Positions 1-8,823 of a stretch of DNA of 64,000 bases are shown here, piece after piece; position 1 is the stretch's first letter; the number at the start of each line of letters is the position of its first letter. The DNA is taken from positions 1 through 64,000 of the forward strand of contig CABVDR010000002.1 in assembly GCA_902497145.1 (NCBI GenBank). The letters are read 5' to 3'. A program made the translations under genes and the position numbers. The DNA is from an uncultured Oscillospiraceae bacterium (GTDB lineage: Bacteria > Bacillota > Clostridia > Oscillospirales > Oscillospiraceae). The notes beneath the pieces are model-generated. The model did not search any database, was not told the DNA's origin, and saw nothing but the letters and a program-made list of their open reading frames with translations.

Positions 1-252
1 CAGGCCCGGACGCTGGGCAAGCAGGTAGCGGAGATCCGGCGGCAGGGCTTCTGCTGTTCGGAAAACGAGGTGGACCTGGGCGCTGCCGCAGTGGCAGTCC
101 CGCTGCGGTTACAGGGAGAGGGGCTTGCCCTGAGCATCTCCGGCCCCATTGACCGCCTGCGGCAGCTGGGCGTGGCCCCCATTCGGGACGCCCTCCAGGC
201 CGCCGTCCGCCGCCTGGAACAAAAGGCCGGCGGTTTCCAGCCAGACGAATAA
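1..252 (+). CDS. IclR-family transcriptional regulator, C-terminal fragment
   Basis: The reading frame is open from base 1 and ends at TAA 250-252, so only the last 83 residues are present and the start lies outside the window. The visible part has the end of an IclR effector-binding domain: a small-residue strand (LGAAAVAVPL) followed by ALSISGP and a final amphipathic helix ending in RRLEQKAGG. The same SxSGP pattern occurs in the IclR proteins at 20513 and 21562. IclR proteins are usually local repressors or activators of catabolic genes. The target of this one would lie to the left and cannot be seen. Confidence 0.8.
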   Translation, partial: QARTLGKQVAEIRRQGFCCSENEVDLGAAAVAVPLRLQGEGLALSISGPIDRLRQLGVAPIRDALQAAVRRLEQKAGGFQPDE

Positions 253-253
253 G

Positions 254-310
254 AAAAGCGCCTGCCCGCACCGGAGCATTTCTCCTCCGATGGGGTAGGC
301 GTTTCGTTTC
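254..310. terminator. probable bidirectional terminator between convergent genes
   Basis: An imperfect stem (AAAGCGCCTGCCC paired with GGGTAGGCGTTT, inner CGGAG/CTCCG) lies between the IclR stop and the stop of the convergent BTAD regulator. T-rich tracts follow on both strands. Confidence 0.5.
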
Positions 311-311
311 T

Positions 312-3300
312 TTATTCTGCCATGTAATTTTTGTTCTTGCTGTATAGCTCCGCGGCCCGGTAGCGCACCCGGGTGGTGATGCCGTCCCGCAGGCTCTGAG
401 ACAGGCGCTCGGCCTCAAACACATCGGGGATGCGGGCGGCCAGACGGATCCCCTGCCGGGCGTAATCCTCCGGCAGTGCCGGCACCAGGGCGGCCAGGGG
501 GGTGTCCATGCGGTGCTCCAGCTCCATGCGGCACCGGATGTGCATGGACACAAAGCATAAAATGGTCCCCTCCAGGTGGGACTGCAGACAGGTCTGGCTG
601 TCCTGGGCATCCTGAAGGCTCTCCGCCGCCCCGTGGTAGTCCCCGTCCAGCATCTGGTAGTAGGCGGTATAGGCGGCGGCCGCCGTCCTTCCCCAGGGTT
701 CCCCGGTCATTTTGGCGTTCTGGTAGCCCCGAAGGAAGAGCTCTCTTGCCTTGGTGTGGTCCTCCAGTTCAAAGGCCGCCCGGCCATAGTGGACATAGAT
801 CCACACCCCTCCGGGCCAGGGTCCGTCCTCCATCAGGGCCAGAGCCCGCTTGTAGTAGGAGCAGGCCTCGGCGTACTCCCGGCATTGACAGCACACCTTG
901 CCGTAGTCGGAGTAGACCGCCGCCAGCTGCAGCCGCACACTGGTGGAGCGGGGCAGGCGCTCCAGGGTGTCCATGGCCTCCTGAAGGTAGTAGCGGCTCT
1001 TGTCGTACTCCCCCCGCAGGCGGAAGCAGCTGCCCCGCAGACACTGGAATTGGGCCTGTCCCACCGGGTCGTTCAGCCGCTCCAGCAGCCTGGCCCCGGT
1101 GGCGGTGTAGCGCTCGGCCTGCTCGCACTCCTGGCGGTAAACCGCCGTATAGGCCAGCAGATAGCAGGCCTGGACGGGGATAAAGCTCTGCTCACTGGAT
1201 ACGCTGCCGCTCAGCCCGCCCAGCCGGTCCGCACCCTGGGTTGCCAGGCCCTGGAACAGCTCGATCCGCCCCAGGCTCAGTGTCACCCAGTGCTCCAGGG
1301 CGGCCAGGGCGGCGGGATCCACCCCATCCCGGCGCAGCGCCGACAACTCAGTCAGGCAGCTCTGCGCTCTCTCCTCCAGTTCTTTGGCAGGAATCACCAG
1401 CGGGGCGTCGCCGCCAAACCGTGAGAAGGGGGCGCACACCCGGGAGCTGTCCAGATCCAGCGCCCGGACCTGGTACTCCAGCGCCCCCAGCCGGTCCCCC
1501 GCCAGCTGGAAGTGCTGGGCGATCTGGCGGCAGGCCCGCCCGTCCTTCGGGGGCTCCAGCTCAGAGAGAAGCTCCGCCGCCCGCTGGTGGAGGGGCTGGC
1601 GCTGATAGGTGGTCAGGCGGCCATAGATCAGCTCCCGGATCCGCTGATGGACAAAGCCGTAGGCGGCGTCCCGCTCCCCCCGGCGCTCCTCTATGATGCC
1701 CCGGCTGTGCAGCTCCTCCAGGGCGGCGGTCAGCCGCCGGTCGTCCTCCTCCATCAGCCCCAGCAGCAGCCGGGAGGGGACCTCCTCCTGAAACAGGGAG
1801 ATGAGCTGGGCCACGTGCATGGCGTCCTCCGACAGGCCGGACAGGCGCTCCGTCAGAATGTCCCCCAGGGCGCGCAGGGTGGCCTCCACATCGCCGCTGC
1901 GGCGGTAGGCCTGGGTCAGCTCGGTGAGCAGGTAGAGGTTTCCCCCCGTCTCCCGGTAAAACTGGGGGGCCATACGCTGGGCCGCCTCGCTGCCCAGCTC
2001 CCGGTCCAGCAGCTGCTCCGTCTCCTGGGCGGTGAGAGGGTGCAGGCGGTGGCGGTGGAGCAGCCCGTCGCTCTCTAACCCCTCCAACCGTTCCCGCGCC
2101 CCGGGGCTGAGATCGTCCCGGCAGGTAAATACGGCCATGAATCCCCCGTCCTTCAGCCGCCGCAGCAGGGTGTCCACCAGCTGAAAGCTCTCCTGGTCCA
2201 TCCACTGCAGGTCCTCCATCAGCAGCAGCACCTTTTTCCGCCGGATCACGGTGGAAAACAGGAGCACCACGCTGTCCTGCAGGCTGTGGTCCCAGTAGCG
2301 CAGGGTCTGGGCAGCGGTGCCGCCCCCACCGGAATCCTCCGAGCGGAAGAAGGAGAAGGTCTGCCCCAGCCTGGCCTGGAGGGAGAGAGGCAGGCTGATT
2401 TTCTCCTCCTGGAGAAATTCCCACACCGCCAGCATGATCCGGTCCCAGGGGGCCAGGGGGAGGCCCTCCTCGGACTGAAGGCAGCCGCACTGCAGCACCA
2501 GCAGAGGCGACAGGTCCGTCCAGCGCAGGAAGTACTCAATGAGGCAGCTCTTGCCGGAGCCCACCTCGCCCATGAGCAGCTGGGAGCAGCGCCTGGCCGC
2601 CCCCTCCATAAAGGAGTCGGCCGCCGCCCGCAGGGCCGCGTAGGTGGACTCCCGGCCCACGGGGATCTGGGGGCCGTTCTCCTCCGCGGTCTGGCTGGTG
2701 TCGCTCCACTGGTTCATGATCTCGTAGTAGAGCATGGTGGTGCTCTCCAGGGGATCGGTGCCCAGCTCCTCCAGCAGCTGCTCCTTCAGCTTCTGGTACA
2801 CCTGCACCGCTTTGGAGTACTTCTGCTCCTCCTGGAAGCGCTCCATCAAAAAGGCGGCCATGGTCTCGTCAAAGGGCTCCTCCCGCAGGTACTCGGTGGC
2901 CAGACGGATGGATTCCTCCTCCTCCCCCGCCTCGTGGGCGTCCCTGGCCTGCTGGACCAGGTGGCCCAGGTACTGCTCATGCAGCCGCTCCCGGGTACGC
3001 CCCAGCCACTCGTCAAAGGAGAAGGCGTGCTTGACTGCAAAGCCCTGCAAAAAGGGCCCCTGGTAGGCGGAGAAGTCCTGCTGCTGGGTAAAGCGCTCAT
3101 AGTCGCAGTCGATCTCCCAGTCCCGGTTGACCACCACCAGGGATTTTTGGGGAGAGATGAGCAGGTCTCCCCCCAGGGCCTTTTTCAGCACGTAGAGGGT
3201 GTTGCGGAGATTCTTCAGGCCGGTGGCCTCGTCCCGGTTCTCCCACAGCAGGGCGATCAGCTCCTGTCGGGTGGCGCTGCGCTGGACCAGCATATAGTAC

Positions 3301-3389
3301 AGCAGCGCGTCTGCCCGCTTAAACGGGAGCGAAACCGGCTCCCCGTCCAGCAGGATACTGGGGGTCTGAAGCATGGTCACCTTCAACAT
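312..3389 (-). CDS. BTAD/AAA-ATPase/TPR transcriptional regulator (SARP/LuxR-activator-like)
   Basis: This 1025-residue protein has four recognisable parts. Residues 1-90 look like an OmpR-type winged helix (KRADALLYYMLV, then a WENR-LKNLRNTLYVLKK recognition region). Residues about 95-235 form a bacterial transcriptional activation domain. A P-loop ATPase follows with Walker A GEVGSGKS at 274-281 and a Walker B-like LLLMEDLQWMD near 390. From about residue 600 there are TPR-like helical repeats (for example SRYYLQEAMDTLERL). This layout is that of large ATP-dependent signal-integrating activators. The gene diverges from ftcD with 172 bp between the starts, so control of ftcD is possible but unproven. 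Its ligand is unknown. A downstream hairpin is shared with the IclR fragment. Confidence 0.85.
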   Translation of the reverse strand: MLKVTMLQTPSILLDGEPVSLPFKRADALLYYMLVQRSATRQELIALLWENRDEATGLKNLRNTLYVLKKALGGDLLISPQKSLVVVNRDWEIDCDYERFTQQQDFSAYQGPFLQGFAVKHAFSFDEWLGRTRERLHEQYLGHLVQQARDAHEAGEEEESIRLATEYLREEPFDETMAAFLMERFQEEQKYSKAVQVYQKLKEQLLEELGTDPLESTTMLYYEIMNQWSDTSQTAEENGPQIPVGRESTYAALRAAADSFMEGAARRCSQLLMGEVGSGKSCLIEYFLRWTDLSPLLVLQCGCLQSEEGLPLAPWDRIMLAVWEFLQEEKISLPLSLQARLGQTFSFFRSEDSGGGGTAAQTLRYWDHSLQDSVVLLFSTVIRRKKVLLLMEDLQWMDQESFQLVDTLLRRLKDGGFMAVFTCRDDLSPGARERLEGLESDGLLHRHRLHPLTAQETEQLLDRELGSEAAQRMAPQFYRETGGNLYLLTELTQAYRRSGDVEATLRALGDILTERLSGLSEDAMHVAQLISLFQEEVPSRLLLGLMEEDDRRLTAALEELHSRGIIEERRGERDAAYGFVHQRIRELIYGRLTTYQRQPLHQRAAELLSELEPPKDGRACRQIAQHFQLAGDRLGALEYQVRALDLDSSRVCAPFSRFGGDAPLVIPAKELEERAQSCLTELSALRRDGVDPAALAALEHWVTLSLGRIELFQGLATQGADRLGGLSGSVSSEQSFIPVQACYLLAYTAVYRQECEQAERYTATGARLLERLNDPVGQAQFQCLRGSCFRLRGEYDKSRYYLQEAMDTLERLPRSTSVRLQLAAVYSDYGKVCCQCREYAEACSYYKRALALMEDGPWPGGVWIYVHYGRAAFELEDHTKARELFLRGYQNAKMTGEPWGRTAAAAYTAYYQMLDGDYHGAAESLQDAQDSQTCLQSHLEGTILCFVSMHIRCRMELEHRMDTPLAALVPALPEDYARQGIRLAARIPDVFEAERLSQSLRDGITTRVRYRAAELYSKNKNYMAE

Positions 3390-3482
3390 GGAAACCTCTC
3401 CTTCCGGGTGGATTCTTGGAATTTAGTATACCTGCCAAACGGCCCCTCCGCAACCGCCCCAGGCGAAAAAATTGTGCCCGGC

Positions 3483-3511
3483 TTGTACTGCCGGAAAAAA
3501 ATTATTATAAT
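3483..3511 (+). promoter_or_regulatory. sigma-A promoter of ftcD
   Basis: TTGTAC (3483-3488), 17 bp, TATAAT (3506-3511). Predicted transcription start near 3518, 44 bp before the chosen ATG. Confidence 0.75.
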
Positions 3512-3561
3512 AAAACCACTGACCCGCTCAGGGAAATTCTGGATTGAAAGGGAACTGTGCC

Positions 3562-4461
3562 ATGATGAAACAGGAAACGTGGATCGAATCCGTCCCCAAT
3601 TTCAGCGAGGGACGGGACCTGACGAAAGTGGAGCAGATCGTGGATGTGTTCCGGGCAAAGCCGGGTATCAAGCTGCTGGACTACTCCATCGACCCCGACC
3701 ACAACCGCTGCGTGGTCACGGTGCTGGGGCAGCCGGAACCGCTGAAGGAGACCATGGTGGAGGCAGTGGGCCGGGCGGTGGAGCTCATTGACATGAACCG
3801 CCACGAGGGACAGCACCCCCGCATCGGCTGTGTGGATGTGATCCCTTTCATTCCCGTGCGGGGCTGCACCATTCAGGATGCCGACCGGCTGGCCAGGGAG
3901 GTGGCCCAGCTGGCCGCCGAGCGCTACGGCCAGCCCTTTTACCTCTACGAAAAGTCGGCCACAGCCCCCCACCGGGTGGATCTGGCCAACATCCGCAAGG
4001 GCCAGTTTGAGGGGCTGCGGGAGAAGATGAAGGACCCTATGTGGAAACCCGACTTCGGTCCGGACACCATCCACCCCACTGGCGGAGCCACCGCCATCGG
4101 GGCCAGAATGCCCCTGATCTGCTTCAATGTGAACCTGGACACCCCCAACCCGGAGATCGCCCGGCAGATCGCCCTGCGGGTGCGGCACATCGGCGGCGGC
4201 CTGCGCTTTGTCAAAGCCCTGGGCATTGCCCTGGAGGACCGGAACCTGTCCCAGGTGACCATGAACCTCACCGACTACACCAAGACCTCCGTATACAGCG
4301 CCTTTGAGATGGTGAAGATGGAGGCCCGCCGCTACGGTGTGCGGGTGGTGGGCAGCGAGGTGGTGGGCATTGTCCCTATGCAGTCTCTGCTGGACTGCGC
4401 GGAGTACTACCTGCAGATCGAGGACTTCTCCGCCTCCCAGATCCTGGAGTCCCACATCTGA
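3562..4461 (+). CDS. ftcD: glutamate formimidoyltransferase
   Basis: This enzyme transfers the formimino group between formiminoglutamate and tetrahydrofolate, the last step of one histidine degradation route. The 299-residue product matches the formiminotransferase domain alone, without the cyclodeaminase domain fused to it in animals. The N-terminus ESVPNFSEGRD and the active-site region NRHEGQHPRIGCVDVIPF, with the family's catalytic His, are clear. I chose ATG 3562 rather than the upstream in-frame TTG because AAAGGGA sits at a normal distance before it. It appears to be a single-gene transcript with its own promoter and terminator. The rest of the hut pathway is not in the window. Confidence 0.93.
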   Translation: MMKQETWIESVPNFSEGRDLTKVEQIVDVFRAKPGIKLLDYSIDPDHNRCVVTVLGQPEPLKETMVEAVGRAVELIDMNRHEGQHPRIGCVDVIPFIPVRGCTIQDADRLAREVAQLAAERYGQPFYLYEKSATAPHRVDLANIRKGQFEGLREKMKDPMWKPDFGPDTIHPTGGATAIGARMPLICFNVNLDTPNPEIARQIALRVRHIGGGLRFVKALGIALEDRNLSQVTMNLTDYTKTSVYSAFEMVKMEARRYGVRVVGSEVVGIVPMQSLLDCAEYYLQIEDFSASQILESHI

Positions 4462-4497
4462 CTGCTTTGGTCCGGGGAGAGCCCATGTATCAAAAAA

Positions 4498-4530
4498 CCG
4501 GCAGACACCGTGGTGTCTGCCGGCTTTTTT
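4498..4530. terminator. bidirectional terminator between ftcD and glgA
   Basis: CCGGCAGACAC and GTGTCTGCCGG pair perfectly around a 4-base loop, with T6 on the plus side and A6 before the stem. It serves the convergent ftcD and glycogen synthase genes. Confidence 0.9.
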
Positions 4531-4546
4531 CGTCATCTGAACCCGA

Positions 4547-6775
4547 TTACCAGGGCGTCAGCTCCAGATACATGTCCTTATACTGCTTGGCCGAGTTCTC
4601 CCAGGAGACGTCCTTGGCCATATCCCGCTGGACCACCTCGTCCCAGTGGTAGCGGTTGGTGAAGTAGAGAGTCTTTGCCCGGTTGATGGCGTCCAGCAGC
4701 AGCCCGGCATCGTAGCGGTCGAAGGTGAAGCCGTTGCCGTCGCCGTTATACTCGTTGTAGGGCTGCACCGTGTCCTTCAGGCCGCCGGTCTCCCGGACGA
4801 TGGGAATGGTCCCGTAGTGCATGGCGTTGAGCTGGGTCAGGCCGCAGGGCTCAAAGCGGGAGGGCACCAGCAGGGCGTCGGAACCGGCATAGATGCGGTG
4901 GGCCCGGGACTCGTCATACTGGATGCAGGCGCAGAAGGTACCCTTATAGGCCCCCTCGTAGTAGCGGAAGGCGTCCTCATACTGCTTGTCGCCGGTGCCC
5001 AGCACCACCACCTGGGTGTTGCCGTCTAGGATCTGGGGCACGATGGTGTTCACCAGGTCCAGCCCCTTCTGGTTGGTGAGCCGGGAGATGAGGCCAATGA
5101 CAAACTTGCCCGCGTCCTGCTCCAGGCCCAGCTCCTTTTGAAGGGCCAGCTTGTTGGCCATCTTGTGGTCCAGCACATTGCCCAGACCGTAGTTTTCCGC
5201 CAGGGCGGGGTCGGTCTCCGGGTTCCACATGCCGTAGTCGATGCCGTTGACAATGCCCCGCAGCTTGCCGCTGTGGTAACGCAGGTGGTCCTCCAGCCCC
5301 TCGCCATACTCCTTGGTCTGGATCTCCCAGGCGTAGGTGCCGCTGACGGTGGTAATGCGGTCGGCATAGGCCAGGCCGCCCTTGAGCATGTTGGCGTCCA
5401 CCCAGTTCTGCTGCATGGCCCCCATGCGGAACACCTCGTCGGGCAGGCCGGACCAATACTGAAGGGTGGGGATGTTGTAGATGCCCTGGAAGCGCAGGTT
5501 GTGGATGGTGAGGATGGACTTGGCGTGGCCCACCGGGGAGTCCTTGAACAGGGTGCGCAGATACACCGGCACCAGGGCCGCCTGCCAGTCGTGGCAGTGG
5601 ACGATGTCGGGGATCCAGTTCATGTAGTTCAGGGCCGCCAGGGCGGCCTTGCTGAAGAAGCAGTACTTGGGGATGTCATCCACCAGATTGACGTAGGGAT
5701 TGCCGGTGGAGAAAAACTCCTGGTTGTCAATGAAGTCATACACCACGCCGTCCCAGATGTATTCCATGATGCCCACATAGTAGCTGCGGCCGGTTTTGCC
5801 CAGGTCCATGTAGAACTCGCCCCGGTAGACCATCTTGTCCTGATATTGTTGGGGAATGCAGGCATAGCGGGGCAGGATGACCCGCACGTCGCAGTTGAGC
5901 CGTGCCAGCTCCCGGGGCAGGGCGTACATCACGTCGCCCAGGCCGCCTGTCTTGACAAACGGGTGGCACTCCGAGCCAATAAACGCAATGCTCCGACGGG
6001 GCAGATTGGACATCTCGTTCATGGAAACAGCCTCCTCTTTGACAGGTACAGTCTCCTCCGCAGCCGGTGCGGCCTTCTTCTCCGGAGCCGCCTTCTTGGG
6101 GGCTGCGGCCTTTTTCCCGGCTGCCGTCGTCTTCTTCTCCCCGGCCGCCGTCTTCTTTCCGGCAGACGCCGTCTTTTTCTTGGCGGCGGGTTTCGTTTCA
6201 GCGCTCTCTTTCTTTTCCGCGGCAGCCTCCTTCTTGGGTGCGGCCTCCTTGGTCTTTTTGGCAGCCGCCTTTTTCCGGGGCGCAGCCGGTTTCTTTTCCG
6301 CCGTCTCTTTGGCCGCAGCGGGAGCGCTCTTTTCTTCTGGCACAGCCGCCGGGGCGGGCGTCTCCTTCTTTCCCGCCGGGGGCTCCGGCTTTTGGGCGGG
6401 CTCCGCCTTCTTGGCCGGAGCGGGATCCACCGCCACCAGAGGCTTCTTCTCCGGAACGGGGACAATGGTCTTTTGGGGATTATGGGCCAGGGGCTTCTTC
6501 TCCGGGACCGGAGCCATAGTCTTGGGCGCCGTGTGAGCCATCGTCTTAGGCGCGGCGTGGGCCAGGGCCTTGGTGTCCGAGGAGACCGCCACCGGCTGCG
6601 TTTTTGCCTGGGGGGAGCTCGTCTTCACCGGCTCGGCTTTCTTTTCCGCCGGGGCAGCCTGCTTTGCGGGCGCAGCATCGGCTGCAGCGGGGGACTTCTT
6701 TTCTGCGGACGGAGCCTCAGGCTGCTTTGCCGCCGCGTTTTTCTTCATGGAATCTGCTTTTTCCCGTGCCATCAT
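4547..6775 (-). CDS. glgA: glycogen synthase (ADP-glucose) with long Lys/Ala/Pro-rich N-terminal extension
   Basis: GT5 glycogen synthase adding glucose from ADP-glucose to glycogen. From about residue 252 the catalytic part is canonical: the ADP-glucose loop KTGGLGDV, HCHDWQAALVP, LTIHNLRFQG, NGIDYGMWNP, and the C-terminal SRFEPCGLTQLNAMHYGTIPIV and ETGGLKDTV segments. The first 250 residues are an unusual low-complexity tail of KKA, PAA, APEKK and KTMAHTAPKTMAPVPEKK-like repeats, resembling histone-H1-type basic tails. The long start (ATGATG at 6775/6772, after AGGAAGAG) gives 742 residues. A second, strong ribosome site inside the gene precedes ATG 6022 and would give a normal-sized enzyme. 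No other glycogen genes are adjacent. Confidence 0.92.
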   Translation of the reverse strand: MMAREKADSMKKNAAAKQPEAPSAEKKSPAAADAAPAKQAAPAEKKAEPVKTSSPQAKTQPVAVSSDTKALAHAAPKTMAHTAPKTMAPVPEKKPLAHNPQKTIVPVPEKKPLVAVDPAPAKKAEPAQKPEPPAGKKETPAPAAVPEEKSAPAAAKETAEKKPAAPRKKAAAKKTKEAAPKKEAAAEKKESAETKPAAKKKTASAGKKTAAGEKKTTAAGKKAAAPKKAAPEKKAAPAAEETVPVKEEAVSMNEMSNLPRRSIAFIGSECHPFVKTGGLGDVMYALPRELARLNCDVRVILPRYACIPQQYQDKMVYRGEFYMDLGKTGRSYYVGIMEYIWDGVVYDFIDNQEFFSTGNPYVNLVDDIPKYCFFSKAALAALNYMNWIPDIVHCHDWQAALVPVYLRTLFKDSPVGHAKSILTIHNLRFQGIYNIPTLQYWSGLPDEVFRMGAMQQNWVDANMLKGGLAYADRITTVSGTYAWEIQTKEYGEGLEDHLRYHSGKLRGIVNGIDYGMWNPETDPALAENYGLGNVLDHKMANKLALQKELGLEQDAGKFVIGLISRLTNQKGLDLVNTIVPQILDGNTQVVVLGTGDKQYEDAFRYYEGAYKGTFCACIQYDESRAHRIYAGSDALLVPSRFEPCGLTQLNAMHYGTIPIVRETGGLKDTVQPYNEYNGDGNGFTFDRYDAGLLLDAINRAKTLYFTNRYHWDEVVQRDMAKDVSWENSAKQYKDMYLELTPW
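6020..6038 (-). promoter_or_regulatory. internal ribosome binding site and ATG inside glgA
   Basis: On the minus strand AGAGGAGG (6031-6038) is followed after 8 bases by ATG (6022-6020), in frame with glgA. Initiation here would start at MNEMSNLP, immediately before the catalytic domain, and omit the basic tail. Confidence 0.6.
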
Positions 6776-7062
6776 GACTCTTCCTTTCGCATCGTTCTCA
6801 TTATGGGGGTTCGCTGTCTCCAATGGCCCGAATCCTGCCATGGGTCTTTGAAAAAAATATAACACACCGGCTTTGGTTTCGATAGTCTTTTCTGGAGAAA
6901 TTTAGGAGATCTATACGCCCTCCCTTTCCCAAAAGCGGGGTTTCCATTCCTCCCAAGCTCTAAATCCTTTCTCTTGTATCATACCATACCATCCCGCATT
7001 TGGACAGGTCCGATTGTTTCTTTTCCCTTCCCCTTTCCATCCCAATTGCCGCCAAATTTTGC
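6776..7062. other. non-coding upstream region of glgA
   Basis: About 290 bases between the glgA start and the dhaL terminator. Short open frames here have no ribosome site or recognisable product. It presumably holds the glgA promoter on the minus strand, but I see no strong consensus. Confidence 0.4.
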
Positions 7063-7121
7063 AAAAAACAGGAGCCAAGCTTCCGCGCCCCATGGGACGC
7101 CTCCAGCTTGACTCCTGTTTT
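7063..7121 (-). terminator. terminator after the first dhaKL operon
   Basis: AAAACAGGAGCCAAGCT (7065-7081) pairs with AGCTTGACTCCTGTTTT (7105-7121) with one mismatch. On the minus strand the stem ends in a run of T directly after the dhaL stop. Confidence 0.8.
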
Positions 7122-7122
7122 C

Positions 7123-7761
7123 TTAGAGTTTTTGAATTCCCTGGTACAGGCCCTGGATCAACAGCATTCCTGCCGTCGCTCCCTGGTCAACAACTCCCAG
7201 TGCTTTTCCGGAAAACACCGCCGCTTTGCCATACTTGGGGAGCATGTTCTTGGTTGCCTCTACCCCCTCTTGGGCCGCGTCAAACGCCGCCTTGGCCGCT
7301 TCTTCCAGGGTCTGACCCTGCTCCGCCGCCTGCTGAGCCGCCTTGGCCGCCGGGTCGATAGCATCCAGCACCGTGCGATCACCCACGCTGCACTTGCCGC
7401 GCTTGACAATGCCCGCAGCAAAGCCGCTTAAAAAATCGGCATATTCCTGTGGGCCAACCTGGGTTTTCCCAACCAGCTTTTTCCCGGCCTCCATCCAGCC
7501 GGAAGACATCAGCGTCCCCATGGTGGACGGCACGACGCCGGACATTTTCATTCCCGACTTGGTCAGGTGCTTTCCCATGTCCGCCTCTTCTATGGCACGG
7601 TACAGCTCGGGCAGCGCACAATAGCCTTTCTTCATGGTCAGTCCCAGATCGCCGTCCCCCATCTGCGCGTCCATTTCACACAGATGTTCCGCATTCTGGG
7701 TCATAACCTGGGCAATCTCCTCCATAATGACAGGCCATGTTTCCGCAGTAATCGTCGTCAT
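7123..7761 (-). CDS. dhaL: DhaL-type kinase subunit (DAK2 domain), copy 1
   Basis: The 212-residue nucleotide-binding subunit of a DhaK/DhaL-type ketose kinase. The Mg-ADP/ATP site is visible at residues 31-40 as DAQMGDGDLG, keeping Asp31, Asp36 and Asp38. The His that normally follows (DGDHG) is Leu39 here. Usual DhaL features such as SGVVPSTMGT and GDRTVLDAIDPA are present. It is the last gene of an operon and lies 16 bp after dhaK. No DhaM phosphotransferase is present in the window, so the phosphoryl donor (ATP or the PTS) is unresolved. The start has a GAGGGAGG ribosome site. Confidence 0.9.
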   Translation of the reverse strand: MTTITAETWPVIMEEIAQVMTQNAEHLCEMDAQMGDGDLGLTMKKGYCALPELYRAIEEADMGKHLTKSGMKMSGVVPSTMGTLMSSGWMEAGKKLVGKTQVGPQEYADFLSGFAAGIVKRGKCSVGDRTVLDAIDPAAKAAQQAAEQGQTLEEAAKAAFDAAQEGVEATKNMLPKYGKAAVFSGKALGVVDQGATAGMLLIQGLYQGIQKL

Positions 7762-7777
7762 AACAGCTCAGCCTCCC

Positions 7778-8770
7778 TCACTTCTGGCAGTAGAACGGAG
7801 TGTTCACCGGCATATCCAGCCACTGCTTGCTCTCCTCATCCAGCTTCATAATGGAGATGGATGCGCCTGCCATTTCCATGGAGGTTGCATACTCGCCCAC
7901 AAACGTGCGATAGATGGAGATTCCTTTTTCATCCAGATAGTGGGACACTCGCTCAGACAGGATGTACAGTTCCTCGATGGAGGTTGCGCCCAGCCCATTG
8001 ATCAGCAGAGCAACCTCCTCGCCCTGGGCCACTGGCATATCCTTCAGCAAGGTCTCCAGAGACTCCTTGGCCAGCTCATCGGCTGTTTTTACCGGTCCAT
8101 TCCAGATTCCCTGCTCGCCGTGGATACCCATGCCCATGGCCATCTCATTCTCCCCCAGCGTGAAGTTGGGGTGTCCCACCTCGGGAATGACACAGGGGGT
8201 CAGGGCAAATCCTACGGTGCGGGTGTTGTCCTTGGCCTTCTGGGCCGCCGCCAGAACCTCATCCAAGGTTCCCATCTGAGCCGCCTTGGCGCCCGCGCAC
8301 TTGTAGAGGAAGAAAATGCCTGCCACGCCTCTGCGCTTGTCCACATCCTCGCTGGAGTTGACATCATCCGCGCCCACAATCGAGCAGGTACGGATATCCT
8401 CCATCTCGCACATCTCCGCCGCCATATCAAAATTCATGATATCGCCGGTGTAGTTTCCGTACAGATAAAGGATGCCGCTTCCCTGTTCTACCTGCTTGCT
8501 TACCTCAAAGATCTGCTCTGCACTGGGGGACTGGAAAACACTGCCCACGGCACAGCCATCCAGCAAATTCTCGCCTACATACCCCAGGAAGAGGGGGAGA
8601 TGTCCCGTTCCGCCGCCTGTGATAATGGCAACCTTTCCTGGCACGCAGTTCTTTTTACAATAGCAGCGCAAATCGTCATTGACATACATCACCTGGTCGC
8701 TGTGGGCACGATAAATCCCTTTGAGCATATCATCCGTATACTGTTCAGGGGCATTGATAATCTTTTTCAT
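7778..8770 (-). CDS. dhaK: DhaK-type kinase subunit, copy 1
   Basis: The 330-residue substrate-binding subunit that holds a small ketose as a hemiaminal on a His and passes it to DhaL for phosphorylation. That His is His217 in GIHGEQG, and His57 (GGGTGHLP) and Asp110 (GNYTGD) are also kept. Two motif positions differ from dihydroxyacetone kinases: Glu of GHEP is Leu58, and Lys of KNY(S/T)GD is Gly105. The partner copy at 17816 changes the same positions. This argues for a substrate other than dihydroxyacetone, such as a tetrulose or another larger ketose. The context of sugar-acid dehydrogenases and a TRAP transporter agrees with that. Confidence 0.9.
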   Translation of the reverse strand: MKKIINAPEQYTDDMLKGIYRAHSDQVMYVNDDLRCYCKKNCVPGKVAIITGGGTGHLPLFLGYVGENLLDGCAVGSVFQSPSAEQIFEVSKQVEQGSGILYLYGNYTGDIMNFDMAAEMCEMEDIRTCSIVGADDVNSSEDVDKRRGVAGIFFLYKCAGAKAAQMGTLDEVLAAAQKAKDNTRTVGFALTPCVIPEVGHPNFTLGENEMAMGMGIHGEQGIWNGPVKTADELAKESLETLLKDMPVAQGEEVALLINGLGATSIEELYILSERVSHYLDEKGISIYRTFVGEYATSMEMAGASISIMKLDEESKQWLDMPVNTPFYCQK

Positions 8771-8823
8771 AGCGTTCCTTCCTCATTTTAGTCTACGGTG
8801 TCCCGGCAGCGGTATCTCCGCGT

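Noticed and set aside
2286..3791. 501-codon frame opposite the BTAD regulator
   Set aside because: A shadow of the real gene: Leu/Gln/Gly-rich translation without any recognisable domain, and it crosses the ftcD promoter.
5138..6862. 574-codon plus-strand open frame opposite glgA
   Set aside because: It is antisense to a clear glycogen synthase. The long frame results from the GC-rich Lys/Ala/Pro codons, and it has low-complexity Arg/Gly/Leu sequence and no ribosome site.
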